A DNA stretch of 64,000 nt from Pedobacter xixiisoli (GTDB lineage Bacteria > Bacteroidota > Bacteroidia > Sphingobacteriales > Sphingobacteriaceae): the NCBI RefSeq assembly GCF_900215335.1, contig NZ_OCMT01000003.1, positions 744,001-808,000 of the forward strand. The letters are read 5' to 3'. The position numbers were made by a program, and so were the translations under genes. Position 1 is the stretch's first letter; every line of letters begins with the position of its first letter. This document shows, one piece after another, positions 25,339 to 34,010 of this stretch. The notes under the pieces are model-generated. The model was not told where the DNA came from, did not search any database, and worked only from the letters and a program-made list of their open reading frames with translations.

Positions 25339-26565
25339 TTGGAATATTTAAAGATTATTGCATTTACACATAAGCACATTGACCTGAAAGCATTGGGGAA
25401 ATTGGTTATCTGTGAGCAAACGTTGGATGATAGGTTGCGTAATATCCAGTCGGAGCTGAATATCAAAGAGATATTTTATGTAGGCACTTGTAATAGGGTC
25501 GAGTTTATTTTCACTTCTTCTTCAGAATTAGACAAATCATTTATTTCTAGGTTTCTACAGGTATTGGATATGGGGCTTCCAGAAGAATACATGGAGAAAT
25601 TTATAGCCAATGTTTCTACCTACGAGCAGGTTGAAGCTTTTAATCATTTACTCCGTACTTCTTGTTCTTTAGAGAGTTTGGTAGTAGGCGAAAAAGAAAT
25701 TTTAGCACAAGTACGCAAAGCTTACGAAGCTTGTAAAGTAGCTGGTTTTACTGGCGATTACATGCGTATGATCATGAACCGTGTGGTAAAAACAGCGAAA
25801 GAAGTTTATACCCATACCAATATTTCAAGAAATCCGGTTTCGGTAGTTTCTCTGGCTTACAGAAAACTGCGTGAACTAAATATGTGTGGTAATTCTCGTC
25901 TGTTAATTATTGGCGCAGGCGAAACCAACAATAATATTGCACAATATCTAAAAAAGCACAAATACTCTAACTTTTCTGTGTTTAACAGAACTATAGAAAA
26001 AGCAGAATCTTTAGCAAAAGAGTTAAACGGAAAAGCTTTTCCATTGGATGAATTAGCTAATTACAAAGAAGGATTTGATGTCATCATTACTTGTACTGGT
26101 GCAACAGAGCCTGTAATTACTGAAGAAATTTACATCAGCTTACTTAACGGCGAAACAGGCAGAAAAGTAATTGTAGATTTGGCAGTACCAAACGATACGG
26201 CTTTAGAAGTTAGAGAGAATTTTCCAATCCACTACATTGAAGTAGAATCTTTGAAAGAGGTTGCTCGTAAAAATATCCAAGAGCGTTACGACGAATTGGT
26301 AAGTGCAGAGCATATCATCGAAGAAAATATCAAAGAATTCGATGCTGTATTGCGTCAACGTCGCATAGAACTAGCAATGAGCGAAGTGCCTAAAAAAATC
26401 AAAGAGATTAAAGATAAGGCAGTAAATACTGTATTCGCAGATGAAATTAATTCTCTTGATGATGAAGCGAAAGCTGTTTTAGAGCAGGTAATTAGCTACA
26501 TGGAGAAGAAATACATCAGCGTTCCAATGTTGATGGCTAAAGATATTCTGGTTAAGCATAGCTAA
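25339..26565 (+). CDS. hemA: Glutamyl-tRNA reductase
   Basis: First enzyme of the C5 route to haem: reduces glutamyl-tRNA(Glu) to glutamate-1-semialdehyde using NADPH. Length 408. The catalytic Cys51 is in YVGTCNRVEF; the NADPH domain begins with LLIIGAGETNNNIAQYL; and the C-terminal dimerisation helices are present. The start codon is TTG at 25339: homologous sequence (IIAFTHKHIDL) begins directly after it and no in-frame ATG is nearby. It opens the haem biosynthesis region, with an operator-like 19-mer upstream. Confidence 0.96.
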   Translation: MEYLKIIAFTHKHIDLKALGKLVICEQTLDDRLRNIQSELNIKEIFYVGTCNRVEFIFTSSSELDKSFISRFLQVLDMGLPEEYMEKFIANVSTYEQVEAFNHLLRTSCSLESLVVGEKEILAQVRKAYEACKVAGFTGDYMRMIMNRVVKTAKEVYTHTNISRNPVSVVSLAYRKLRELNMCGNSRLLIIGAGETNNNIAQYLKKHKYSNFSVFNRTIEKAESLAKELNGKAFPLDELANYKEGFDVIITCTGATEPVITEEIYISLLNGETGRKVIVDLAVPNDTALEVRENFPIHYIEVESLKEVARKNIQERYDELVSAEHIIEENIKEFDAVLRQRRIELAMSEVPKKIKEIKDKAVNTVFADEINSLDDEAKAVLEQVISYMEKKYISVPMLMAKDILVKHS

Positions 26566-26689
26566 TAGTCCGTAATTCTAAAAGTTTTGCAGTCCGATGA
26601 TAAGTTGCTTATCAAATCATCGAATTATCACATTCTCAAACCCTCACATCATCAAATTTTCTTATTTTAGCGCAAAATCTTAATATATA

Positions 26690-28270
26690 GTGAAGAAAGT
26701 AATTATCGGAACCCGCGGTAGTGACCTAGCCCTTTGGCAAGCCAACTACACCAAAGACAGATTGGCCAGCATTGGCATTGAGGCAGAACTTAAAATCATT
26801 AAAACGCAGGGCGATAAAATCCTTAATCTTCGTTTAGATAAACTAGAAGGAAAGGGTTTCTTTACCAAAGAATTGGAAGAAGAGTTGATGAATGGCACTA
26901 TTGATATTGCTGTGCACTCTCATAAAGATTTGCCAACTACCAACCCTCCAGGATTAATTATTGCCGCTGTACCAGAAAGAGAAGATCCTGCCGAATTATT
27001 GTTGATTTTAAAAGATTGTGTAGATGTAAGTCATAAACTTTCTTTGAAAAAAGGAGCCATGGTAGGTACTTCTTCTAATCGTCGTAAGGCACAATTGTTA
27101 GCATTAAGATCTGATTTAAATATTGAAGATTTACGCGGAAACGTTCCTACACGTATTCAAAAATTGCGTGACGAAGATTATGATGCGATTGTTTTGGCAA
27201 GAGCAGGTGTAAATCGTTTAGGTTTAGATTTAAGCGAGTTTCATGTAGAAGTGATTGACCCGACAGAGATTGTGCCAGCGCCAGCACAAGGAGCATTAGC
27301 CATCCAAATTAGAGAGAGTGATACGGAGCTTTTCAAGGAGCTTCAAAAAATAAATGACCCTGCAGTTGTAGAAGCTATCGAAGTAGAGCGTAAAGTACTC
27401 AACCTTTTTGAAGGTGGTTGTCACATGCCGCTAGGTTGTTTCTGTAAAAAAGAAGACGGTGAGTTTGAAATATGGACTTCTAAAGCAGAAACTGCTGATG
27501 ATTTTCCTGACCGATTATTCTTAAGAGCAACTTCAACAGAAGGCTTGGCAGAACAAATTGTGGCTAAATTTGCGACAGAAAGAAAAAAGCCTGCTAAAGT
27601 TTTCATCTCTAGAGAAATTGGCGAAAACAGTTATTTCCGTAAAGCGCTAGCAAAACAAAATATAGAAATTGATGGTCGTTCGTTGATTCGCACTTTTCCA
27701 ATTGTAAATGTATTGGATGATTTCTTCCTTAAAAATGCTGACTGGATTTTCTTCAGCAGCAGAAATGGCGTAGAATATTTCTTCAAATTGAACGCTGTAT
27801 TGCCTAAGAAAGTAAAATTTGGTGTGGTTGGAAGAGGTTCTGAAGATTCGCTCCGTAAGTTCGGTCATTTGGCAGATTTTGTTGGTGAAGGTGGAGAAAT
27901 TGAAGAAGTGGCAGAAGATTTTGCCAAAGCAGCAGATGGACAAACTGTAGTTTTCCCTCGTGCACAAGACTCGCTGTTAACGATGCAGAAATTCTTAACT
28001 CCAGAAACTAAAGTAATCGACTTACCAATCTATGAAACCGTAATGGAAGAAAATGTAGATGGTACTTCTGCTGATGTGTTGGTTTTTACCAGTCCGAGCA
28101 ATGTAGATGCTTATTTTGTAGATAACTTGTTAGAACCAGAGCAAAAAGTAATCGCTATCGGTAATTCTACAGGTAAAAAATTCGATGAAATGGGCGTGAA
28201 ATATACTTTACCATATTCACCAGATGAAATTGGTTTGGCAGAAGCTGTTTTCGGTATCGAATTAAGGTAA
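26690..28270 (+). CDS. hemC: Porphobilinogen deaminase / uroporphyrinogen-III synthase fusion
   Basis: One 526-residue protein carrying two consecutive haem enzymes. Residues 1 to about 300 are HemC: the substrate-binding start KKVIIGTRGSDLALWQ, catalytic Asp80 in HSHKDLP, TSSNRRKAQL, and Cys244 (EGGCHMPLGC) that carries the dipyrromethane cofactor. Residues from about 302 (KVFISREIGENSYFR) to the end are HemD (FFSSRNGVEYFF, VFTSPSNVDAYF). HemD closes the unstable hydroxymethylbilane made by HemC, so fusion should channel it. The start is GTG at 26690. The fusion gives the next cyclised intermediate for hemE. Confidence 0.95.
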   Translation: MKKVIIGTRGSDLALWQANYTKDRLASIGIEAELKIIKTQGDKILNLRLDKLEGKGFFTKELEEELMNGTIDIAVHSHKDLPTTNPPGLIIAAVPEREDPAELLLILKDCVDVSHKLSLKKGAMVGTSSNRRKAQLLALRSDLNIEDLRGNVPTRIQKLRDEDYDAIVLARAGVNRLGLDLSEFHVEVIDPTEIVPAPAQGALAIQIRESDTELFKELQKINDPAVVEAIEVERKVLNLFEGGCHMPLGCFCKKEDGEFEIWTSKAETADDFPDRLFLRATSTEGLAEQIVAKFATERKKPAKVFISREIGENSYFRKALAKQNIEIDGRSLIRTFPIVNVLDDFFLKNADWIFFSSRNGVEYFFKLNAVLPKKVKFGVVGRGSEDSLRKFGHLADFVGEGGEIEEVAEDFAKAADGQTVVFPRAQDSLLTMQKFLTPETKVIDLPIYETVMEENVDGTSADVLVFTSPSNVDAYFVDNLLEPEQKVIAIGNSTGKKFDEMGVKYTLPYSPDEIGLAEAVFGIELR

Positions 28271-28291
28271 GGCGTGTTACATAGAAACGGA

Positions 28292-28903
28292 ATGAGAATA
28301 AAAAAGGCGATACTTTTCGTTTTAGCATTGGTAGCAAATTTTGCGTTTGCGCAAGACGTTGTTAAAATGACCAGTAATTATGGTAGCGAAAACAGCGAAA
28401 TTCAAGACTTGTTAGATTTTGAGAATATCTATATGGAGAGGCTCAATTTCAAAAGCGAGAAACTTAAAGGCAAGTTTTATGTGATTGGCATTGAAGAGTT
28501 TAAAAGTGGTAAGCTGGTAAACACCGCTGTGCTGTTTAATGGCACTGAAACAGATTATTTCAAAATAGGAACAGATGAAGAATCGCTTAAATTTTTCTTT
28601 AAACTGAGCAACGGGCAACTGAAAACCTACATTAGGGGTAAGAAGTTTGGAAGTAAAAAATCGTACTTTAAGTTAACTGGCGATGCTGATAAATACGCTT
28701 TAAAAGATTTTTTTGGTAGTAAGCAAGAGTTGAGTTTAGTATTGGATCAGAAAAATGCAGTATTTGCGCTTATCACGCCTACTATTCATGCAGATGGCTC
28801 TGGCTCGTATTGCGAAGTTGCGCAGTCTGATATTATGCCAGAAAAGCTGGGCGAACATTTTAAAATACCTCATTATTTTTTAGTGACAATTACTTTTAAA
28901 TAA
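28292..28903 (+). CDS. Hypothetical secreted protein
   Basis: A 203-residue protein with signal peptide MRIKKAILFVLALVANFAFA. The start at 28292 is preferred to an upstream GTG because the signal peptide begins there. The mature part has DVVKMTSNYGSENSEIQDLLDFENIYMERLNFKSEKL followed by a beta-rich region (KFYVIGIEEFKSGKL, AVLFNGTETDYFKIG, LVLDQKNAVFALITPT). No family is recognised. It starts 21 bases after hemC-hemD in the same direction, so it is co-transcribed with haem genes; any functional link is inference. Confidence 0.72.
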   Translation: MRIKKAILFVLALVANFAFAQDVVKMTSNYGSENSEIQDLLDFENIYMERLNFKSEKLKGKFYVIGIEEFKSGKLVNTAVLFNGTETDYFKIGTDEESLKFFFKLSNGQLKTYIRGKKFGSKKSYFKLTGDADKYALKDFFGSKQELSLVLDQKNAVFALITPTIHADGSGSYCEVAQSDIMPEKLGEHFKIPHYFLVTITFK

Positions 28904-29009
28904 TAGTTCTGCTGAAATATTTTAATAAAATTTAGGATTTGTTTCATTTTGATATGGGTAGATGGATAAATCCTGTAAATTGTTAACCCAACGTAAAGAC
29001 TTTACAAAT

Positions 29010-29052
29010 GACAGAAACATCAGAAAATAGTGTTTCTGTCTTTGCATTTTTG
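29010..29052 (+). terminator. Intrinsic terminator before hemB
   Basis: A perfect 10-bp stem, 29010-29019 (GACAGAAACA) with 29031-29040 (TGTTTCTGTC), followed by TTTGCATTTTTG. It ends the hemA-hemC transcript unless hemB has its own promoter downstream. Confidence 0.78.
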
Positions 29053-29065
29053 TACACCGTTAAAT

Positions 29066-29121
29066 CATCATTGCGAGAGCTTGCTCCGAATTTATCGGAG
29101 AGAAACGACGAAGCAATCTCT
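29066..29121. repeat. REP-like element, internally altered copy
   Basis: ATCATTGCGAGAGCTTGCTCC at the left and AACGACGAAGCAATC at the right are variant pieces of the 15345-15432 family, interrupted by TCCGAATTTATCGGA, a small hairpin. Confidence 0.55.
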
Positions 29122-29165
29122 AAATGAGATTTTTTATTTTGACTTTTAACTTTTGAATTAGAAAC

Positions 29166-30134
29166 ATGTTGCACAGACCACGTAGGCTAAGAAAGAATCC
29201 CATTGTAAGGGAAATGGTTGCCGAAACGAAATTATCTAAGGATATGTTTGTTTATCCCTATTTCGTGGTGCCAGGAAAAAATGTTGTTCATCCTATTGAT
29301 GCCATGCCTGGGGTAAGCCATTTTTCTACAGATACTTTATTGAAAGACATAGAAAAAGGATTGAGTTTAGGTGTTAATAAAATCATGCTGTTTGGTGTAG
29401 GTGATGAGAAAAGTGCGGATGCAAAATCGGCTTATGACACTAATTCATTAGTGCCAGTGGCGGTTAGAGAACTGAAAAAGCAGTTCGGTGATGATTTGTA
29501 TATCGTTACCGATGTTTGTGTTTGTTCTTACACTAATCACGGACACTGTGGTATCATGCACAACGATTATATTCAAAACGATTTAAGTGTAGAGTTGATC
29601 GCGAAAATGGCTTTAAATCATTCAGAGGCAGGTGCAGATATGTTAGCGCCTTCAGACATGATGGACGGTAGGGTAGCGGCAATTCGTGAAAAGTTAGATG
29701 GGAATGGTTTTGAGAACGTAGCGGTAATGAGCCATGCCACTAAATTTGCTTCTGCTTATTATGGTCCGTTCAGAGAAGCTGCAGATTGCGCACCAAGTAA
29801 GGGTGATAGAAAAGCTTATCAAATGGATTTCCGTAATCCGAACGAAGCAGTAAGAGAAGCTTTGTTGGACGAAGCAGAAGGTGCTGACGTACTAATGGTG
29901 AAACCAGGTTTGGCTTACTTAGATGTAATTGCAAAACTGAAACAAAATACCAAATTGCCTATTGCCGTTTACAATGTATCGGGAGAATACTCGATGATTA
30001 AAGCAGCAGCAGAAAAAGGCTGGATAGACGAACAAAAAGTAGTAATGGAAACGATGTATGCCTTTGCCAGAGCAGGAGCTAGTATCATCACCACTTACCA
30101 CATTAGAGATATTGTAGAGAATAAATGGATTTAA
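29166..30134 (+). CDS. hemB: Porphobilinogen synthase (5-aminolaevulinate dehydratase)
   Basis: Joins two molecules of 5-aminolaevulinate into porphobilinogen. Length 322, typical. Active-site lysines Lys193 (SHATKFASAYYG) and Lys246 (LMVKPGLAYLD) are present, as are the zinc cysteines Cys118, Cys120 and Cys128 (DVCVCSYTNHGHCG), so this is a zinc-type enzyme. It is followed by hemL 99 bases downstream. Confidence 0.97.
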   Translation: MLHRPRRLRKNPIVREMVAETKLSKDMFVYPYFVVPGKNVVHPIDAMPGVSHFSTDTLLKDIEKGLSLGVNKIMLFGVGDEKSADAKSAYDTNSLVPVAVRELKKQFGDDLYIVTDVCVCSYTNHGHCGIMHNDYIQNDLSVELIAKMALNHSEAGADMLAPSDMMDGRVAAIREKLDGNGFENVAVMSHATKFASAYYGPFREAADCAPSKGDRKAYQMDFRNPNEAVREALLDEAEGADVLMVKPGLAYLDVIAKLKQNTKLPIAVYNVSGEYSMIKAAAEKGWIDEQKVVMETMYAFARAGASIITTYHIRDIVENKWI

Positions 30135-30233
30135 TTTAAGCTGAAAGCTTAAAGCAAAAAGACCAAAGTGGGCTAGTTCTCGCATAGGTTTCCAGCTTTT
30201 AGCTTTAGTCTTTCAGCTTTTAGCTAATAACAA

Positions 30234-31532
30234 ATGCAAGACATATCAAGAGCCAAATCGGCAGAACTATACGAGAAATCGAAAACTTATTTTCCTGGTG
30301 GAGTTAACTCTCCCGTACGAGCTTTTAAATCGGTTTATGGCACACCATTGTTTATTCAAAAAGGTGATGGACCCTATATTTGGGATGCGGATGGTAATCA
30401 ATTCATTGATTTTTGTGCGAGTTGGGGACCTTTAATTTTAGGACATAACAATGCTAAGATCAGAGAGAAAGTAACTGAGGTTATGCAAGACGGAATGAGC
30501 TTTGGTGCACCAACAGCTTTAGAGAATGAGTTGGCAGAGCTGATCATCAAGAACAATCGTTTTGTAGAGAAAATTCGTTTCACCAGTTCTGGAACTGAGG
30601 CGGTAATGTCGGCTATTCGTTTGGCTAGAGGTTACACGGGTAGAAATAAAATCATCAAGTTCGAAGGTTGTTACCACGGCCATAGCGATTCACTTCTAGT
30701 GAAAGCAGGTTCTGGCTTGGTAACTTTCGGAAAAACTTCTTCGGCGGGTGTGCCAAAAGCATTTGCTGATGAAACTATCGTGATTGCTTTAAACGATAAA
30801 CAAGCCATTACCGAAGCTTTTGCTCAGTTTAAAGATGATGTTGCTGCGGTAATTATTGAAGGTATTCCAGCTAATAATGGCTTATTAATTCAAGATAAGG
30901 ATTACGTAGAATTTTTAAGTGAGACTTGTACGGCTAATGGTGCTTTATTAATTTTTGATGAAGTAATTACTGGCTTTAGGGTAGGTTTAGAAGGTGCTGC
31001 GGCTCATTATGGCATCAAGCCTGATATCGTTACCTACGGAAAAATTATTGGTGGTGGTTTGCCAGTGGGAATGTATGGCGCTTCTAATGAGATTATGGCG
31101 CACATTTCTCCTGATGGCGGCGTTTACCAAGCGGGTACCTTGTCTGGTAACCCAGTGGCAATGGCAGCTGGAATTGCAACGTTGACTATTTTAAGCAGCG
31201 AAGGTTTTTACGAGGAATTAAATGTTAAAGCACAGGTTTTTGTGAATGATTTGAAAGCTCATATTGCTGTTAAAGGTTACGAGTTGAAGATCTTTACTGT
31301 AGGTTCGATCTTTTGGTTCGCGTTTACAACTAAAGACATTAAAACTGCCGAAGCTATTGATCCTGCAAGTATGGATAAATTCAAGATCATGCACCGTGAG
31401 TTGTTGAACAGAGGTATTTATTTTGGTCCATCTGGTTATGAGGTCGGTTTTGTAAGTGCGGCGCATACAGATGTAGAATTGGATAAAGCAAAGCAAGCGA
31501 TATTTGAAGCTTTGGAAGTTGTGTACCCCTAA
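30234..31532 (+). CDS. hemL: Glutamate-1-semialdehyde 2,1-aminomutase
   Basis: A PLP enzyme that turns glutamate-1-semialdehyde, the product of HemA, into 5-aminolaevulinate for HemB. Length 432. The PLP lysine is Lys270 (TYGKIIGGGLPVG), with cofactor residues in SSGTEAVMSAIRLAR and IFDEVITGFRV, and the GVNSPVRAF opening that distinguishes HemL from other class III aminotransferases. Confidence 0.97.
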   Translation: MQDISRAKSAELYEKSKTYFPGGVNSPVRAFKSVYGTPLFIQKGDGPYIWDADGNQFIDFCASWGPLILGHNNAKIREKVTEVMQDGMSFGAPTALENELAELIIKNNRFVEKIRFTSSGTEAVMSAIRLARGYTGRNKIIKFEGCYHGHSDSLLVKAGSGLVTFGKTSSAGVPKAFADETIVIALNDKQAITEAFAQFKDDVAAVIIEGIPANNGLLIQDKDYVEFLSETCTANGALLIFDEVITGFRVGLEGAAAHYGIKPDIVTYGKIIGGGLPVGMYGASNEIMAHISPDGGVYQAGTLSGNPVAMAAGIATLTILSSEGFYEELNVKAQVFVNDLKAHIAVKGYELKIFTVGSIFWFAFTTKDIKTAEAIDPASMDKFKIMHRELLNRGIYFGPSGYEVGFVSAAHTDVELDKAKQAIFEALEVVYP

Positions 31533-31910
31533 ATCCCCTAAAGGGACTTTGGAAGTACTTGCTTAACAAGTTCGTCATTGCGAGGTACGAAGCAATCTCA
31601 AAGCGTTAGTTCTGTTTAGTACCGAAACCTTACAGGTTTTAAAAACCTGCAAGGTTTGACAAGAAGATAAAAGCTTCGCAAAGTTCGCAGTGACGATAAT
31701 TTTATAATTCTCGTCCCTTTTAGGGGAGAGATGTCCAAAGGACAGAGAGGGGTTGTTCACCAAACCCGATTGAAGCGGATACGAAGCGAGAGCGTTAGCA
31801 TAGCGAAGTAAAGCGAAAAGCGGGACTGAAATAACCGAAGCATTACAGGAAACTGCTTTTCAAAAAATAATAATTAAATTTAAAGGTCTCGTACACACGG
31901 GATAGGCGAT
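31533..31910. repeat. Repeat-rich spacer between hemL and the histidine kinase
   Basis: This 378-base gap is a mosaic of dispersed repeats with no gene: a CCCTAAA-type unit (31526-31555, also at 35036-35062), a half REP element (31573-31600), an AACCTTACAGG palindrome (31626-31660), a unit with GGGGAGAGATG...AGAGAGGGG (31715-31755, also at 63915-63961), and a cccgat...aaagcggga unit (31765-31825, also at 57247-57295). The promoter of the kinase should lie near 31860-31905 but I see no clear match. Confidence 0.7.
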
Positions 31911-32777
31911 ATGAAAAAATCCATTATCATATTTTACGTTTTACTGTTCTACGCCTTAGGGCAGCTGATTAGCTGGGGTGCATTGGTGGTGAAAATTGAT
32001 GCGAGCCGTATGCCAATGATCATGGGCGAAGGTGCAGTTTTCTTGTTTCTTTTGGGCATTGGGGCGTACTTTATCCATGCTTCTATTAAAAAGGAAGGTC
32101 GTTTAAAAGAGAACCAACAGAACTTTTTAATGTCGATTACTCACGAGTTAAAGTCACCTTTAGCGGCGATAAAACTTTCTTTACAGACGATTGTACGTAG
32201 AGAATTGGACAAGGAACAAAGAACAACTTTAATAAGAAATTCGCTGAAAGACGTGGAACGTTTGGATGATTTGGTGGAAAATATGTTGTTGGCTACTAAA
32301 ATCGAAAGTAGAACTTACTCTTTTCCTAAAGAGAAATTTAATTTTTCAGAATTAGTTACCCGAATTTCAGACAGGTTGCAGGTTCATTCTTGTGGTTGCG
32401 AGCAAATCATTTCTACAAAAATTGAAGATAATATTGAGGTTGAAGGCGACCAATTTGCACTATCTTCGGTAGTGACTAACTTGGTAGAAAATGCAGTGAA
32501 ATACTCGGGGCCGTGTGCCGAAATTACAGTTGAACTGTGCCAAAATGACGGAAAGCCTAAATTAGTGGTTTCGGACAAAGGATTGGGCATTCCTGATGCA
32601 GAAAAGATGCATATTTTTGATAAATTTTACCGTGTGGGCGATGAAAATGTGCGTAAAAGTAAAGGTACTGGACTTGGCTTATTTATTGTTAAGGAAGTAT
32701 TACAAAACCACGACGCCGATATTAGCGTTAAAGATAACGTACCTCACGGTGCAATTTTTGAAGTAACATTTAATTAG
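31911..32777 (+). CDS. Membrane histidine kinase
   Basis: A 288-residue kinase with two membrane segments (about 5-28 and 41-58) and almost no periplasmic loop between them, so it may sense the membrane or an internal signal. The HisKA helix holds phospho-His78 (MSITHELKSPLAAIKL); the ATP-binding domain shows NLVENAVKYS (N box), VVSDKGLGIP (G1) and KGTGLGLFIV (G2). A CGC stretch (HSCGCEQ) lies between the two catalytic parts. It overlaps nothing and is two bases from its response regulator. It lies among haem genes. Confidence 0.94.
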   Translation: MKKSIIIFYVLLFYALGQLISWGALVVKIDASRMPMIMGEGAVFLFLLGIGAYFIHASIKKEGRLKENQQNFLMSITHELKSPLAAIKLSLQTIVRRELDKEQRTTLIRNSLKDVERLDDLVENMLLATKIESRTYSFPKEKFNFSELVTRISDRLQVHSCGCEQIISTKIEDNIEVEGDQFALSSVVTNLVENAVKYSGPCAEITVELCQNDGKPKLVVSDKGLGIPDAEKMHIFDKFYRVGDENVRKSKGTGLGLFIVKEVLQNHDADISVKDNVPHGAIFEVTFN

Positions 32778-32779
32778 AT

Positions 32780-33484
32780 ATGTCACAAAAATTAAGAGTA
32801 TTATTGGTTGAAGACGAAGATCATTTGTTAGATGCCATCAAATTAAACCTTGAATTAGAAGGTTATAAAGTTCACGCCGTTAAAGACGGAAAAACAGCAC
32901 TAAAAGTATTTAAGGAAGAACGTTTCAACTTAGTGATTTTAGATGTAATGTTACCAGAAATGGATGGTTTCCAAGTGTGTGAAACTATTCGTTTAGAGAA
33001 TACAGAAGTGCCTATTTTGTTCTTAACCGCTAAAAATACTAGCGAAGACAGAGTAATGGGATTGAAAAAAGGAGCTGATGATTATTTGGTGAAACCTTTC
33101 AACCTTGAAGAGCTGATTTTACGTGTTGGTATTTTAGTGAAACGCAGTCTGAAATCTGATGATTTGAAAGAATTGAATTCTTACAAAATTGGTGAGAAAA
33201 CGATTTATTTCAACTCTTTTGAGCTAAAACAAGATGATGGCGTGATTGTTCCTTTGACTAAAAAGGAAACTATGTTGTTGAAATTGTTGATTGAGCGTAA
33301 AAACGAAGCTGTTTCGCGTGAGCAAATCTTAGAAACTGTTTGGAATTACGACGTTTATCCATCTACGAGAACAATTGATAACTTTATTCTTACTTTCCGT
33401 AAGTATTTTGAACCAGACCAAAAAAATCCAGTTTATTTCCACTCAATTAGAGGAGTAGGTTATAAATTTACGGACATCCATTAA
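32780..33484 (+). CDS. OmpR/PhoB-family response regulator
   Basis: A 234-residue regulator. The receiver domain has the acidic pocket (EDED, residues 11-14), phospho-acceptor Asp55 (LVILDVMLPEMDG), and Lys in DDYLVKPF. The C-terminal winged helix (about 135-234) has REQILETVWNYDVYPSTRTIDNFI and the final SIRGVGYKFT. It is the cognate partner of the preceding kinase. Its targets are unknown, but its position between hemL and hemE makes haem or iron status a fair guess. Confidence 0.95.
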   Translation: MSQKLRVLLVEDEDHLLDAIKLNLELEGYKVHAVKDGKTALKVFKEERFNLVILDVMLPEMDGFQVCETIRLENTEVPILFLTAKNTSEDRVMGLKKGADDYLVKPFNLEELILRVGILVKRSLKSDDLKELNSYKIGEKTIYFNSFELKQDDGVIVPLTKKETMLLKLLIERKNEAVSREQILETVWNYDVYPSTRTIDNFILTFRKYFEPDQKNPVYFHSIRGVGYKFTDIH

Positions 33485-34005
33485 TGTATAATAAGTTAGG
33501 TAGATATGTGCTGATGGCGATTTTCGTCTTTTCAGCATTGGTAAGTATTTATAACTATCAGTATCAGCTGGCCGCAATTTCGGGCCTGCTTTTCTGCTTT
33601 ATACTATGGAGTCATTTTAAGCATAGTTCTGTGCTATTGGCTTCAAAGCATTTCAAGAATTCAGATTACGACAAGGCAGAGAAGTTTTTGAACGAAGTTG
33701 ATAATCCCGACAGATTGGCGAAAGGCAGACGTGGGTTTTATGAGTTCATGAGAGCTAACATCGCACTAAAACGAAATGAACATGATGCGGCAGAGCATCA
33801 TTTCCAAATTGCTAGTCGTTTCCCTTTGGGAGGAAAAAATGATAAGGCCTACGTATTAATTCATTTGGCTAACTTAGCGCTTCGAAAAAAAGATGGCGCT
33901 AGAGCATTGGCTTATGTAGAAAAAGCTAAGGAATTGGCCACATCATCGAGAGCATTAGAAATTATAACAAACATAGAGAAAGAGGCCAAGAAACTGGCAA
34001 ATTAA
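33484..34005 (+). CDS. Membrane-anchored TPR-like protein
   Basis: A 173-residue protein with two N-terminal membrane helices (about 8-25 and 27-45) and a soluble helical region with TPR-like repeats (KHFKNSDYDKAEKFLNEV, IALKRNEHDAAEHHFQIA, NLALRKKDGARALAYVEKA). It starts within the stop codon of the response regulator (TAATG overlap) and lies five bases before hemE, so it is coupled to both. Such TPR proteins are often adaptors; this one may link the two-component system to the membrane. Confidence 0.82.
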   Translation: MYNKLGRYVLMAIFVFSALVSIYNYQYQLAAISGLLFCFILWSHFKHSSVLLASKHFKNSDYDKAEKFLNEVDNPDRLAKGRRGFYEFMRANIALKRNEHDAAEHHFQIASRFPLGGKNDKAYVLIHLANLALRKKDGARALAYVEKAKELATSSRALEIITNIEKEAKKLAN

Positions 34006-34010
34006 GAAAC

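Noticed and set aside
31575..31763. 62-codon minus-strand frame in the hemL-kinase gap
   Set aside because: It is made entirely of dispersed repeat units and has no protein-like pattern.
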